Below, piece by piece: positions 1-7,465 of a DNA stretch of 64,000 nucleotides. The notes under the pieces were generated by a model. It was not told the origin of the DNA. It made no database searches and saw nothing but the letters and a program-made list of their open reading frames with translations. The number at the start of each line of letters is the position of its first letter. The first letter of the stretch is position 1. The stretch is from Mycolicibacterium frederiksbergense. Lineage in GTDB: Bacteria; Actinomycetota; Actinomycetes; Mycobacteriales; Mycobacteriaceae. The stretch covers positions 248,001-312,000 of the forward strand of contig NZ_JARXVE010000005.1 in assembly GCF_029893345.1 (NCBI RefSeq), read 5' to 3'. The translations under genes and the position numbers were made by a program.

Positions 1-40
1 CGCGCAAGATCGTCACGTCCAGCGGTGGCCTTGTGTTCAT
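1..40 (-). CDS. possible 5' end of a further gene, cut by the window
   Basis: An ATG lies on the minus strand 51 bases downstream of the kshA-like stop codon and opens a frame (M-N-T-R-P-P-L-D-V) that leaves the window after 13 codons. There is no clear ribosome binding site and the frame is simply the kshA frame continued past its stop, so it could be noncoding. No family can be recognised from this length. Confidence 0.2.
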   Translation of the reverse strand, partial: MNTRPPLDVTILR

Positions 41-91
41 CGCGGCCAGCTTACGGGGCGGGTTGCTGGCAGCCGCGGCGTCAGTGGCACG

Positions 92-1222
92 TCAGCCGGA
101 AGCTTGAGCAGCGTTGAGGGCGGCCAGATTGTCGGCGACCTCCTGCTGCCAAAGCTCGTTGGCGTGCGTGGTGTCGACCTCTTGCTCGAATCGATCGGTC
201 ATGTCGGGGGTGATATCGGCGACATCGACGTAGAACTGCTGGTACCACCGGCGATGGTGGTAGACCGGGCCGTCCTCCTCGGTCAGCAAGGGATTGTCGA
301 TCCGCGTCTTGTTCTTCCAGATCTCGACGTCCTCCATGAAGCCGTCGCCGAAAGTCCGGCTCATCGTCGCCGCCAGCTGGGTGGCCTTGTCCGCGGGCAG
401 TCCAGGATTCCGCTGCACCGCGACTCCCCACTGCAGCACGAACGAGTTGTGCGTCACTGGGTAGTGGCAGTTGATCAGGGCGATCTCGATGGTGAAATCC
501 GGGCCGAGATCGTTGTGCAGCCAGTTGATCATGTACGCCGGACCGAAATACGTTGCCTCCGAACGTAAGTACGTTCCGTCCCAGAGTTCCCTGGTGGCGT
601 AGTCCGGACGCGGCTTGGACTCCATGAACTGGCTCGCGGTGTGGCCTTCGATGACGTTCTTGAAGTACGTCGGGTAGGCGTGGTGGATGTAGAAGAAGTG
701 CGCCATGTCGACGTTGTTGTCGACGATCTCGCGGCAGTGCGAACCTTCGATCAGAATCGAATTCCATTGCCACGGCGACCAGATGCCCTCGTCATAGCCT
801 TCGATGGTGGGCGGGATCAGCTCGGCGGGCGGCTCGGAGCCTTCCGGGTCATGCCAGATGAGCAGCTGACCGTTGACCTCAGCCGTGGGCCATTTGCGGG
901 TGCGCGCCAGCCGCGGGGTGCGCTTGGCGTACGGCACCAGCTTGCACTTTCCGTCGGCGCCCCAGCGCCAGTCGTGGAACGGGCAGGCCAGGTTGTCGTC
1001 CTTGACCGACCCCATCGACAGGTCGCCGCCCATGTGCCTGCAGTACGAATCGAGCACGTGCAGTTCGCCGGCGGAGTCGGCATAGACGGCGAGCTTGGTG
1101 CCGAAGGCTTCGATGCCGTGCGGCTGACCGTCGCGGAATGTGTCGGCGAGCCCAACGCAGTGCCAGCCCCGGGCGAACCGCGTCATCGCCGTGCCTGCGT
1201 CGATTTCCCGGATCTCGTTCAT
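92..1222 (-). CDS. kshA: Rieske oxygenase, KshA-type 3-ketosteroid 9-alpha-hydroxylase oxygenase subunit
   Basis: A 376-residue Rieske non-haem iron oxygenase. The N-terminal Rieske domain shows C61-R-H63 and C80-x2-H83, which bind the [2Fe-2S] cluster. The catalytic domain carries D172-M-A-H175 and H180, with D298 in a G-F-M-E-D-V-E-I-W context completing a 2-His-1-carboxylate iron site. The whole sequence strongly resembles KshA, which with the reductase KshB 9-alpha-hydroxylates 3-ketosteroids and opens ring B together with KstD. It is the last gene of a four-gene coupled operon and its ATG overlaps the TGA of the KstD-like gene by four bases. No kshB is in the window, so the reductase must be elsewhere. 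Mycobacteria can carry several KshA paralogues; which substrate this one takes (sterol, bile acid, other) is not visible. Confidence 0.85.
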   Translation of the reverse strand: MNEIREIDAGTAMTRFARGWHCVGLADTFRDGQPHGIEAFGTKLAVYADSAGELHVLDSYCRHMGGDLSMGSVKDDNLACPFHDWRWGADGKCKLVPYAKRTPRLARTRKWPTAEVNGQLLIWHDPEGSEPPAELIPPTIEGYDEGIWSPWQWNSILIEGSHCREIVDNNVDMAHFFYIHHAYPTYFKNVIEGHTASQFMESKPRPDYATRELWDGTYLRSEATYFGPAYMINWLHNDLGPDFTIEIALINCHYPVTHNSFVLQWGVAVQRNPGLPADKATQLAATMSRTFGDGFMEDVEIWKNKTRIDNPLLTEEDGPVYHHRRWYQQFYVDVADITPDMTDRFEQEVDTTHANELWQQEVADNLAALNAAQASG

Positions 1223-2814
1223 GCTTGTCCCCTTGGTTCTTCGCGCGAGCGCTCATCACGCCCTCCCACGGCCCTGCCTAGCATGTCTTTGACCGCCAGG
1301 TGGCTGAACAGCATGCTGGTTCCGATCGGATTTCCGCCGCCCGGATAGGTGGTGCCGCTCGGGGCGGCCATCGTGTTGCCCGCGGCATACAGGCCGGCGA
1401 TCACCGCACCGCTGGTGTCGAGTACCCGGGCCGCGGTATCGGTACGCAACCCGCCCTTGGTGCCGAGGTCGGAGATGCCGAATGCGGCGGCATGGAACGG
1501 GCCCTTCTCGATCGCGACGAGCGGGGACGCACCGCCTGAGAAGGCCCGGTCGTATGCCTCGTCACCGCGGCCGAAATCCTCGTCCGAGTCGGATGCGACG
1601 AAGGCGTTGAAGCGCTCCACGGTGGCGGTCAGGTTCTCGGCGGGGACGCCGATCTTGACAGCCAACTCTTCCAGGGTGTCAGCGGTGTGCCACAACCCGG
1701 CGTCGACGTAGCGCTGCGTGTCGACCATCGAGACGTTGGTGGCCTTGACGGGTGGCACCAGTCCTTCCCGATCGTCGTAGATCATCCAGTACGGCAACGT
1801 CATCGAGCCATCGGCCAGCCTGGGCAGGATCGCCCGGCCGATGCGGTCGTAGGCCGCCGACTCGTTGACGAAGCGCTGTCCGTTCTGGTCGACGAAGATG
1901 CCGCCGGTGAACCACAGCGCGAAGGCCGACCGCCCGTCTGGATGCGTCAAACCCGGTGACCACCAGGCCTGGTCCATCAGGTCGACATCGGCGCCGACGG
2001 CGATCGCGGCCTGATGCACACGGCCCAGGTTCGCCGGCGGCCCCATGGTGTCGCGGGCGTCACCCGGAACTCCGTACTCACGGCGCAGCTCGTCGTTGCC
2101 TTCGAATCCGCCGGCGGCGAGCAGCACGCCGCGCCGGGCCCGGATCGCCCGCCGTTCGCCGTCGGATTCGACGATCGCGCCGGTCACAATCCCGTCCTCG
2201 ACGACCAATTCCACCAGCGGGGTGTTGCGCCGCAGCGAGGCATTCGGGTACTGCTCAATGGCTTTCAGGAACCGGGCGATCAATGCCCGCCCACCGATGA
2301 AGTAGTCATCGGGTTGTTCGGCGCCGAGCCGGTCGGCGTCGAGCGGCCCACGCACCGCCTCGCGCAGGTGCGGGGCCTTGGTCACCTTGAGTGGCCGTGC
2401 CGCGATGTGGCGTTGGCCGTCGGCCCTGGCCTTGGGTGCCTTGCCGAAGTAGTCGGGCCACGGCATCGGCGCGAACTTCAGATTCTCGTCGGCTTCCAGG
2501 TATTCGATCAGGCCGGCGCCGCCACGGACGTAGGTGTCCTGCAGTTCCCGCGGGGTACGGTCGCCGACGACGGCGTGGTAGTACTCCAGCGCATCCTCGA
2601 TGGTGTCGTCGGTGCCGGCCCGCTTGAGCACCGGGTTGCACGGGAACCACACCCCGCCACCACCGGAATACGCTGTGGTGCCGCCGAATTTGTCGCTGGC
2701 CTCCACCAGGATCACCGACAGGCCTTCACGGGCTGCGGTGTAGGCGCCGGTGACGCCGCCACCGCCCGATCCGGCGATCAGGACGTCACACTCGTCGTTC
2801 CAGCTCGTTGTCAT
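1219..2814 (-). CDS. FAD-dependent dehydrogenase of the 3-ketosteroid delta-1-dehydrogenase (KstD) family
   Basis: A 531-residue flavoprotein of the fumarate reductase/KstD fold. An FAD dinucleotide motif G-S-G-G-G-G lies at residues 15-20, followed by E-A-S-D-K-F-G-G-T-T-A-Y-S-G-G near residues 38-52, and the C-terminal G-N-T-M-A-A-P-S-G-T-T-Y-P-G-G-G-N-P-I-G block typical of this family. KstD enzymes introduce the C1-C2 double bond in 3-ketosteroid ring A. The pairing with a KshA-type oxygenase supports a steroid-like substrate, since delta-1-dehydrogenation plus 9-alpha-hydroxylation triggers ring opening. Four-base overlaps at both ends indicate translational coupling. The hydrophilic C-terminal tail after about residue 508 is an unconserved-looking extension. 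A related KstD2-like or Rv1817-like flavoprotein role cannot be excluded. Confidence 0.75.
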   Translation of the reverse strand: MTTSWNDECDVLIAGSGGGGVTGAYTAAREGLSVILVEASDKFGGTTAYSGGGGVWFPCNPVLKRAGTDDTIEDALEYYHAVVGDRTPRELQDTYVRGGAGLIEYLEADENLKFAPMPWPDYFGKAPKARADGQRHIAARPLKVTKAPHLREAVRGPLDADRLGAEQPDDYFIGGRALIARFLKAIEQYPNASLRRNTPLVELVVEDGIVTGAIVESDGERRAIRARRGVLLAAGGFEGNDELRREYGVPGDARDTMGPPANLGRVHQAAIAVGADVDLMDQAWWSPGLTHPDGRSAFALWFTGGIFVDQNGQRFVNESAAYDRIGRAILPRLADGSMTLPYWMIYDDREGLVPPVKATNVSMVDTQRYVDAGLWHTADTLEELAVKIGVPAENLTATVERFNAFVASDSDEDFGRGDEAYDRAFSGGASPLVAIEKGPFHAAAFGISDLGTKGGLRTDTAARVLDTSGAVIAGLYAAGNTMAAPSGTTYPGGGNPIGTSMLFSHLAVKDMLGRAVGGRDERSREEPRGQA

Positions 2815-4472
2815 ATGTAGCGCTGCCTCCCGTACTGCACGAACTCGGCGTCCAGCAACCGCTTGTCATCGTCGCCCATGACCCGATACACCGGCACTCC
2901 CCTTCCCGCCCACCGGTACACATCCTCGTCGGTACGCCAACGCTGCTGTTGCAGTTCACGTTTGAGCACTTTGTTGGACCCGGTGACGGGCAGGTTCTTC
3001 GACACCCGCAGGAATCGGGGAAGCGCCTTGGCCCCCAGGTCTTCTTGGGCCATCAGGTAGGACACGAACCCCTCCACGTCGAAGCCGGCGGGATCGGATA
3101 CCTCGATCGCGGCCATCACCTGATCGCCCGAACGCGGATCCGGCACCGCATAGGCGCCGGCTGCCACCACGTCGGGATGACGGCGCAGCACCCGCTCGAT
3201 GTTGAGGGCCGAGGTGTTCTCGCCGTCCACCCGGATCCAGTCACCGCGCCGGCCGGCGAAGTAGATGAACCCCTGCTCGTCGAGATAGCCGAGATCTCCC
3301 GTCCAGTACCAGCCGTTGCGGATACGTTCGGCGTTGGCCTCGTCGTTCTTGTAGTAGCCCTCGAACGTCCGGGTGCCGAACTTGTCGACGATCTCCCCCA
3401 CCGCCTCGTCGGGATTGAGGACGCGACCGTGCTCGTCGAAAACCGCGGGGGCGCAGTCGTTCAGAGAGTCCGGGTCGACGATCGCCACCCCGGCATGAGC
3501 CGGTCGACCCAGCGCCGTCGGCGGGGCCTCCTGATCGAGGGCAACCACGGCGCCGCCTTCGCTGGAGCCGTAGCCCTCGAAGAGTTCGGCGTCGAATCGA
3601 CGCCGGAACTCGTTCTGGTCATCCGGGGATGCCTCGGTGCCGAAGCCGCGGAGCAACGGATTCTGGGCATCGTCGGGTTGTTCCGGGGTGGCCATCAGGT
3701 AGCCGAGCGCCTTGCCGACGTAGGTGAAGAACGTCGCGCCGAAATAACGTACGTCCGGCAGGAATCCGGACGCCGAGAACGCGCGCGTCAAGCACACCGT
3801 CGCACCGACCGACAGCGCCGGCGCCCACAGCGCCATGATGGCGTTGCCATGGAACAGCGGCATGCAGCAGTACTCCACGTCGTCGCGGACGTGGCCGAAC
3901 TTCTCGGCGGACACGTAGGCGATCCGGGCCAGCCGACCCTGACTGCATTTGACCGCCTTGGAGGCACCTGTCGTGCCAGACGTGAACAACAGCAGCATCA
4001 GCGAGTCCTCGCCGACACCGGGTGCTACCGCGGGGACGACGCGGTGCGCGTCGACCCGTGCCGCGTAGTCCGGGTCATCGACCACCAGGAACCGGTCCGG
4101 CGCCAAACCGAGTTCGAGGCCGCGAAGACGCTCGGCACCGGCGGCGTCGGTGACGATCAATTGGCAATCGGCAAGCCGGATTTCGGCTTCCAGTTCGGCG
4201 GCACCGCGGGTCGGGTTGATCCCCACGATGGTGGCGCCGACGAGTGCGGCACCGCCGAGCCAGAACAGGAAGTCGGGCACGTTGTCGAGCAGCACACCAA
4301 TATGAAATGGACCGTCGGCGCGCAGCGCCTGGGCCAGGCTCCCACGGGCCGCGGATTCGGCCACCACCTCGTCCCAGGTCCAGTCCCGGTCGCGGGTACG
4401 CAGGCCGAGCCGCTCGTCGCCGACCCGGTCGAGCAGCATCGCGCCGATGGAATCGCGCATCGGTCCAGCCAT
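2811..4472 (-). CDS. fatty-acid/steroid-acid CoA ligase, FadD1/FadD17 type
   Basis: A 553-residue adenylate-forming enzyme. The AMP-binding P-loop L-L-F-T-S-G-T-T-G-A-S-K-A-V-K is at residues 161-175. G-Y-G-S-S-E-G-G (A5 motif) lies near residue 305, Y-W-T-G-D-L-G-Y near 410, and G-E-N-T-S-A-L-N-I-E-R near 437. It should activate a carboxylic acid to its CoA thioester through an acyl-adenylate. The N-terminal half (H-I-G-V-L-L-D-N-V-P-D) resembles mycobacterial FadD17 and FadD1, which are tied to sterol side-chain degradation. It sits between an NTF2-like gene, whose TGA overlaps its ATG (TGATG), and the KstD-like gene (four-base overlap). A cholesterol or bile-acid side-chain acid is the likely substrate, but that is inferred from neighbours only. 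Confidence 0.8.
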   Translation of the reverse strand: MAGPMRDSIGAMLLDRVGDERLGLRTRDRDWTWDEVVAESAARGSLAQALRADGPFHIGVLLDNVPDFLFWLGGAALVGATIVGINPTRGAAELEAEIRLADCQLIVTDAAGAERLRGLELGLAPDRFLVVDDPDYAARVDAHRVVPAVAPGVGEDSLMLLLFTSGTTGASKAVKCSQGRLARIAYVSAEKFGHVRDDVEYCCMPLFHGNAIMALWAPALSVGATVCLTRAFSASGFLPDVRYFGATFFTYVGKALGYLMATPEQPDDAQNPLLRGFGTEASPDDQNEFRRRFDAELFEGYGSSEGGAVVALDQEAPPTALGRPAHAGVAIVDPDSLNDCAPAVFDEHGRVLNPDEAVGEIVDKFGTRTFEGYYKNDEANAERIRNGWYWTGDLGYLDEQGFIYFAGRRGDWIRVDGENTSALNIERVLRRHPDVVAAGAYAVPDPRSGDQVMAAIEVSDPAGFDVEGFVSYLMAQEDLGAKALPRFLRVSKNLPVTGSNKVLKRELQQQRWRTDEDVYRWAGRGVPVYRVMGDDDKRLLDAEFVQYGRQRYI

Positions 4473-5026
4473 CAGGCGGTCGCGTGCTTCAGGTCGATGT
4501 AGGCCTGCGGCAGGTCTTCACGGGATAGCTTGGTCACACTCACCACACCAGGGTTGTACGAATCTTCCCCGAGCACCAGGCCATTCTCATCGATCGGCCA
4601 TAACAACAGCTGGCGAAACACCACCAAGTAGTCGCCCGCCTCGTCGTCAACCGGGACGCCGATCGCGGCCGCTACCGCACCCGGGTAGATCTGCTTGAGG
4701 AATCCCTCGGTGACCAGGCAGTGATCGTCGACGACGAGTCGGGTGATCTCGAATTCGAGGACATTGCTGCCGCCGGCGACGAACGCCTCGTAATAGGCCT
4801 GCACCCCCGGCTTGGTCTTCGGGCCGATGTCCTCGGTGCCGGACGCCCAGAAGTGGTACTCGGCCTCGGGCGACACGGTGGCCATCAGCCGCTCCATATT
4901 CGGTTCGGCCTCGGCCTTCATGTGTTCGATCACCGTGCTGAGCACCAGGCGGTGCCGTTCGTCTGTGGTCTGGGCGAGCCGCTGTTCCAGAGGCTGCCAG
5001 GTGCGGGTGGGGTCGATGACGGCCAC
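4472..5026 (-). CDS. NTF2/SnoaL-like fold protein, first gene of the steroid-type operon
   Basis: A 184-residue protein with the alternating pattern of the NTF2-like cone fold, a fold shared by ketosteroid isomerase and limonene epoxide hydrolase. Key segments are S-P-E-A-E-Y-H-F-W-A-S-G near residue 48 and a central strand F-E-I-T-R-L-V-V-D-D-H. The start is a GTG preceded by a full AAGGAGG six bases upstream; the frame stays open far upstream but has no comparable site. It leads the operon and overlaps the CoA ligase start. The fold and context allow a lyase, isomerase or hydratase step on the steroid intermediate; no catalytic residue pair can be assigned with certainty. Confidence 0.75.
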   Translation of the reverse strand: MAVIDPTRTWQPLEQRLAQTTDERHRLVLSTVIEHMKAEAEPNMERLMATVSPEAEYHFWASGTEDIGPKTKPGVQAYYEAFVAGGSNVLEFEITRLVVDDHCLVTEGFLKQIYPGAVAAAIGVPVDDEAGDYLVVFRQLLLWPIDENGLVLGEDSYNPGVVSVTKLSREDLPQAYIDLKHATA

Positions 5027-5175
5027 GGTGGCCTCCTTGTCGGTGAGCTCGTGTTGTGAGCTGTTGTGGGGCTGCACCGCAATCTTGGCCAACGAGGTGA
5101 TGTCCGTCACCCGCCTCACGTCGGCCAGTTCGCACAATCTCCCCGACATCCGTCGGGTTGGCCGGAACCACGCGC

Positions 5176-5232
5176 CGAAAGCAACACCATGGTCGTTCCC
5201 CGGCGCCCCGGGCAGCCATAGCGTTGTTTTCG
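5176..5232. repeat. 57-bp hairpin repeat, left copy flanking DUF559 gene 1
   Basis: Two 17-base arms (CGAAAGCAACACCATGG and the inverse of CCATAGCGTTGTTTTCG) match at 14 of 17 positions around a 23-base GC-rich centre. The whole 57 bp aligns without gaps to the copy at 6122-6178 with 40 identical bases. It lies 43 bases upstream of the nuclease start. Confidence 0.65.
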
Positions 5233-5275
5233 AAGAGCGCGGGAGCCGAATCGCAGCGGTCTGCGTCCAACAGAT

Positions 5276-6157
5276 GTGCGAGTTCCGTTCGTCGGAAGTG
5301 AGGCCGTGGCGACCGGCCATCTCACCAGAGGTCAGCTGCGCAGCCGGTATCGGCCGATCTTTCGCGATGTCTATGTGCCCCGCGAGCATCAGATATGCCT
5401 GCGTGACAGGGTAGTCGGCGCTGCATTCGCATCGCCTGACGCCGTGATCGCCGGACTGGCCGCCTCCGCGATGCATGGAGCGAAATGGGTGGACGACGAT
5501 GTTCCAGTCGAACTCATCGCGGCGGTGAGACGTCAGCGCGGGCTGATCGTGCGCCGGGAAACCCTGCACGAGGACGAGATCATGACCATCGCAGGCATTC
5601 GCGTCACCACGCCCGCCCGCACGGTCTTCGACCTCGGCCGCCATCTGCCCACAGATCGGGCCGTCGAGCGAATGGACGCGCTGATGAATGCCTGCCCGAT
5701 CGCTGTTGAGGATGTCGCGCTCATCGCGAAGCGCCACGTGGGCGCCCGGGGCCTGCAACGGCTGCGGGTGGCCCTGTCGCTGGCCGACGCTGGTTCCGAG
5801 TCGCCGCCGGAGACGCGGCTGCGACTGTTGTTCACCGACGCTGGACTGCCTCGCCCCACAACGCAATTCGTGGTCTATGACGAGTCTGGACACTATGTTC
5901 GTCGGATCGACATGTGCTGGGAGCAGTTCAAGGTCGGGGCCGAGTACGACGGAGAGCAGCACCTCACGAGTCGCCGACAATATGTTCTCGATATCCGCGT
6001 GAACCGGGTACTGCACCGGCTGGGCTGGCACGTCATACACGTCATCAAAGAAGACTCCGGCGCTGACATCGTGGCGCAGGCACGCGCCACCCTGCTGTCG
6101 CGGGGCTGGCAACCCGGTCCGCGAAAGCGACGCAATGGCTGCTTGCCCGCGCCGTGA
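5276..6157 (+). CDS. DUF559 / Vsr-like endonuclease-domain protein (copy 1)
   Basis: A 293-residue mycobacterial protein. Residues 1-60 form a start typical of this family (V-G-S-E-A-V-A-T-G-H-L-T-R), probably a winged-helix or AbiEi-like domain. The C-terminal third is a DUF559/very-short-patch-repair-like nuclease fold: E-S-P-P-E near residue 177, R-R-I-D near 209, E-Y-D-G-E-Q-H near 222, and G-W-H-V-I-H-V-I-K-E-D. The acidic positions match a PD-(D/E)XK-type site, so DNA binding or nicking is plausible, but no function is established. The start is a GTG. The gene stands alone between divergent and convergent neighbours, and its stop codon lies inside the right-hand hairpin repeat. A paralogue with the same C-terminal motifs occurs at 55582-56469. 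Confidence 0.75.
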   Translation: MRVPFVGSEAVATGHLTRGQLRSRYRPIFRDVYVPREHQICLRDRVVGAAFASPDAVIAGLAASAMHGAKWVDDDVPVELIAAVRRQRGLIVRRETLHEDEIMTIAGIRVTTPARTVFDLGRHLPTDRAVERMDALMNACPIAVEDVALIAKRHVGARGLQRLRVALSLADAGSESPPETRLRLLFTDAGLPRPTTQFVVYDESGHYVRRIDMCWEQFKVGAEYDGEQHLTSRRQYVLDIRVNRVLHRLGWHVIHVIKEDSGADIVAQARATLLSRGWQPGPRKRRNGCLPAP

Positions 6158-6178
6158 GCGACCATTGCGTTGATCTCG
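6122..6178. repeat. 57-bp hairpin repeat, right copy flanking DUF559 gene 1
   Basis: Inverted arms ACGCAATGG (6130-6138) and CCATTGCGT (6162-6170) sit inside a longer imperfect palindrome. The element overlaps the last codons and the TGA of the nuclease gene (6155-6157) and fills the gap to the convergent PucR gene. It may also act as a bidirectional terminator. It is 70 percent identical to the copy at 5176-5232. Confidence 0.65.
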
Positions 6179-6196
6179 CGACGCTCGGCGCGCCGC

Positions 6197-7339
6197 CTAG
6201 AGCAGGTTCGCCTCGGCGAGTTCGGCCGACGACAGCGCGATCCGCCGGACGATGAGCACCAGCGTGGCCAGAAAGCGGTCCACCGGATCCTCGAAATCCC
6301 AGCCCATCCGGGTCTGCAGACGCGCCAACCGGGCCGCGACCGTGCTGTGGTGCACGTGCAGTTCGGCGGCGGTCCGCCGCAGCGATCCGTACACGAAGAA
6401 CGCCTCGGTCGTCTGCACATCCAGATCCCCGGCAGGCGATGACGCAATCTCGTCGATACGAGCCACATCTCGATTGCGCCGCACCCGGTCGACGGGGAGG
6501 TCGGCCAGCAGCTCCAATGAGCTGAGCCGCTCGTAGGCCACCACGCGCCTGCCGAACCCGGTCGACGAAGCGAACCGCAACGCGCGCAGTGCTTCACGCC
6601 AGGACGTCGAAGCGCCGAATGCGTTACCAACAGAGCCGATTCCGACCCACGGCCCCGATGCGGTGCCCGTGTTCACCACCGCCGGAAACTGTCCGACGAC
6701 GACACGCTCGAGACGATCCGACAACTCCCGCATGTCGAACGATCCTTGGCACACGATGGCTGTCGCGTTGCCGATCACCGCCGAGCGCACTACCTGTACG
6801 GGCAGTTCCCCGGTGATGAGGCGCACCGTCTCCGGTGGCGAATGACCCGATGCCGCCAGCACGCACGTCGGCCTGGTCTCGTCGAGCCCCAACAACCGGA
6901 TGGCCCGGGCCCGGTCTTCGCGATGCTCCTTGCCCGACAGCACGACCTCGAGCAAGGCAGGGTCACCGAGGTAGGGAGCCCCGCTCACCCCGGTCCGCTG
7001 CGCGAGTCGACCCAACACATGGCGCAGTCGATCGAGTAGCACCTGATCCAACGGATGCCCGGATCCGTCACGTTCCACCCACACGATCGGTTCGTGCCCA
7101 TCCGATGCCGCCGCGGCCCCGTCGTCGACCGGATCAAGACGTCCGGATGCGTCGTAACGGACCGCGGCGCCCCCTGGCCAGCGGACGCCTACCGGGCACC
7201 CCGCGCTCAGTGCGGCAAACCTCACAGCCGTGTCGGCGTTGACCTCCTGCTCCTCGAGCGCATCGAACTGCGCGATGAGCCGCAGCACCGATGCGGGATC
7301 GGTGCCCAGTTCGGACAGCAGAACCGGCCCGGTGGTCAT
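6197..7339 (-). CDS. PucR/CdaR-family transcriptional regulator
   Basis: A 380-residue regulator. The C-terminal 60 residues hold the PucR-type helix-turn-helix (L-R-R-T-A-A-E-L-H-V-H-H-S-T-V-A-A-R-L), and the central part resembles the GGDEF-like CdaR domain of this family. The start chosen is the ATG of M-T-T-G-P-V-L-L-S; a longer frame begins 48 bases upstream but adds a cysteine-rich stretch unlike the family. It diverges from accD5, with 126 bases between the start codons, so it may control accD5 or itself. PucR proteins usually sense small metabolites; no ligand is evident. Confidence 0.75.
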   Translation of the reverse strand: MTTGPVLLSELGTDPASVLRLIAQFDALEEQEVNADTAVRFAALSAGCPVGVRWPGGAAVRYDASGRLDPVDDGAAAASDGHEPIVWVERDGSGHPLDQVLLDRLRHVLGRLAQRTGVSGAPYLGDPALLEVVLSGKEHREDRARAIRLLGLDETRPTCVLAASGHSPPETVRLITGELPVQVVRSAVIGNATAIVCQGSFDMRELSDRLERVVVGQFPAVVNTGTASGPWVGIGSVGNAFGASTSWREALRALRFASSTGFGRRVVAYERLSSLELLADLPVDRVRRNRDVARIDEIASSPAGDLDVQTTEAFFVYGSLRRTAAELHVHHSTVAARLARLQTRMGWDFEDPVDRFLATLVLIVRRIALSSAELAEANLL

Positions 7340-7426
7340 GGTCGAGAGCGTAGGCCCGGGGCCCGCCCCGCAGTCAGCGCACAGCACACAAGTCCCACCG
7401 GAGTGACGCGCGCCACGGCCACCTCT

Positions 7427-7457
7427 CTTAGACCAGTCTTAGGGTTACCGATAACAT
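7427..7457 (+). promoter_or_regulatory. accD5 promoter with palindrome and leaderless -10
   Basis: An imperfect palindrome CTTAGACCAGTCTTAG (7427-7442) is followed by TAACAT (7452-7457), eight bases before the accD5 ATG. No Shine-Dalgarno sequence is present, so a leaderless transcript beginning at or beside the ATG is likely. The palindrome is placed where a repressor would block the polymerase. Confidence 0.45.
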
Positions 7458-7465
7458 CGTGACTC

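Noticed and set aside
2808..4502. Long open frame on the plus strand opposite the CoA ligase
   Set aside because: It is antisense to a gene with clear adenylate-forming motifs, its translation is His/Arg/Val-rich with no family resemblance, and it is the typical shadow frame of high-GC DNA.
5027..6112. Upstream extension of the NTF2-like gene through the DUF559 gene
   Set aside because: The frame is open but the GTG at 5026 has a perfect ribosome binding site and the extension is antisense to the nuclease gene.
7427..7442. KstR operator before accD5
   Set aside because: The KstR consensus needs AAC/GTT half-sites; here they are GAC/GTC on both sides, so I report only a palindrome.
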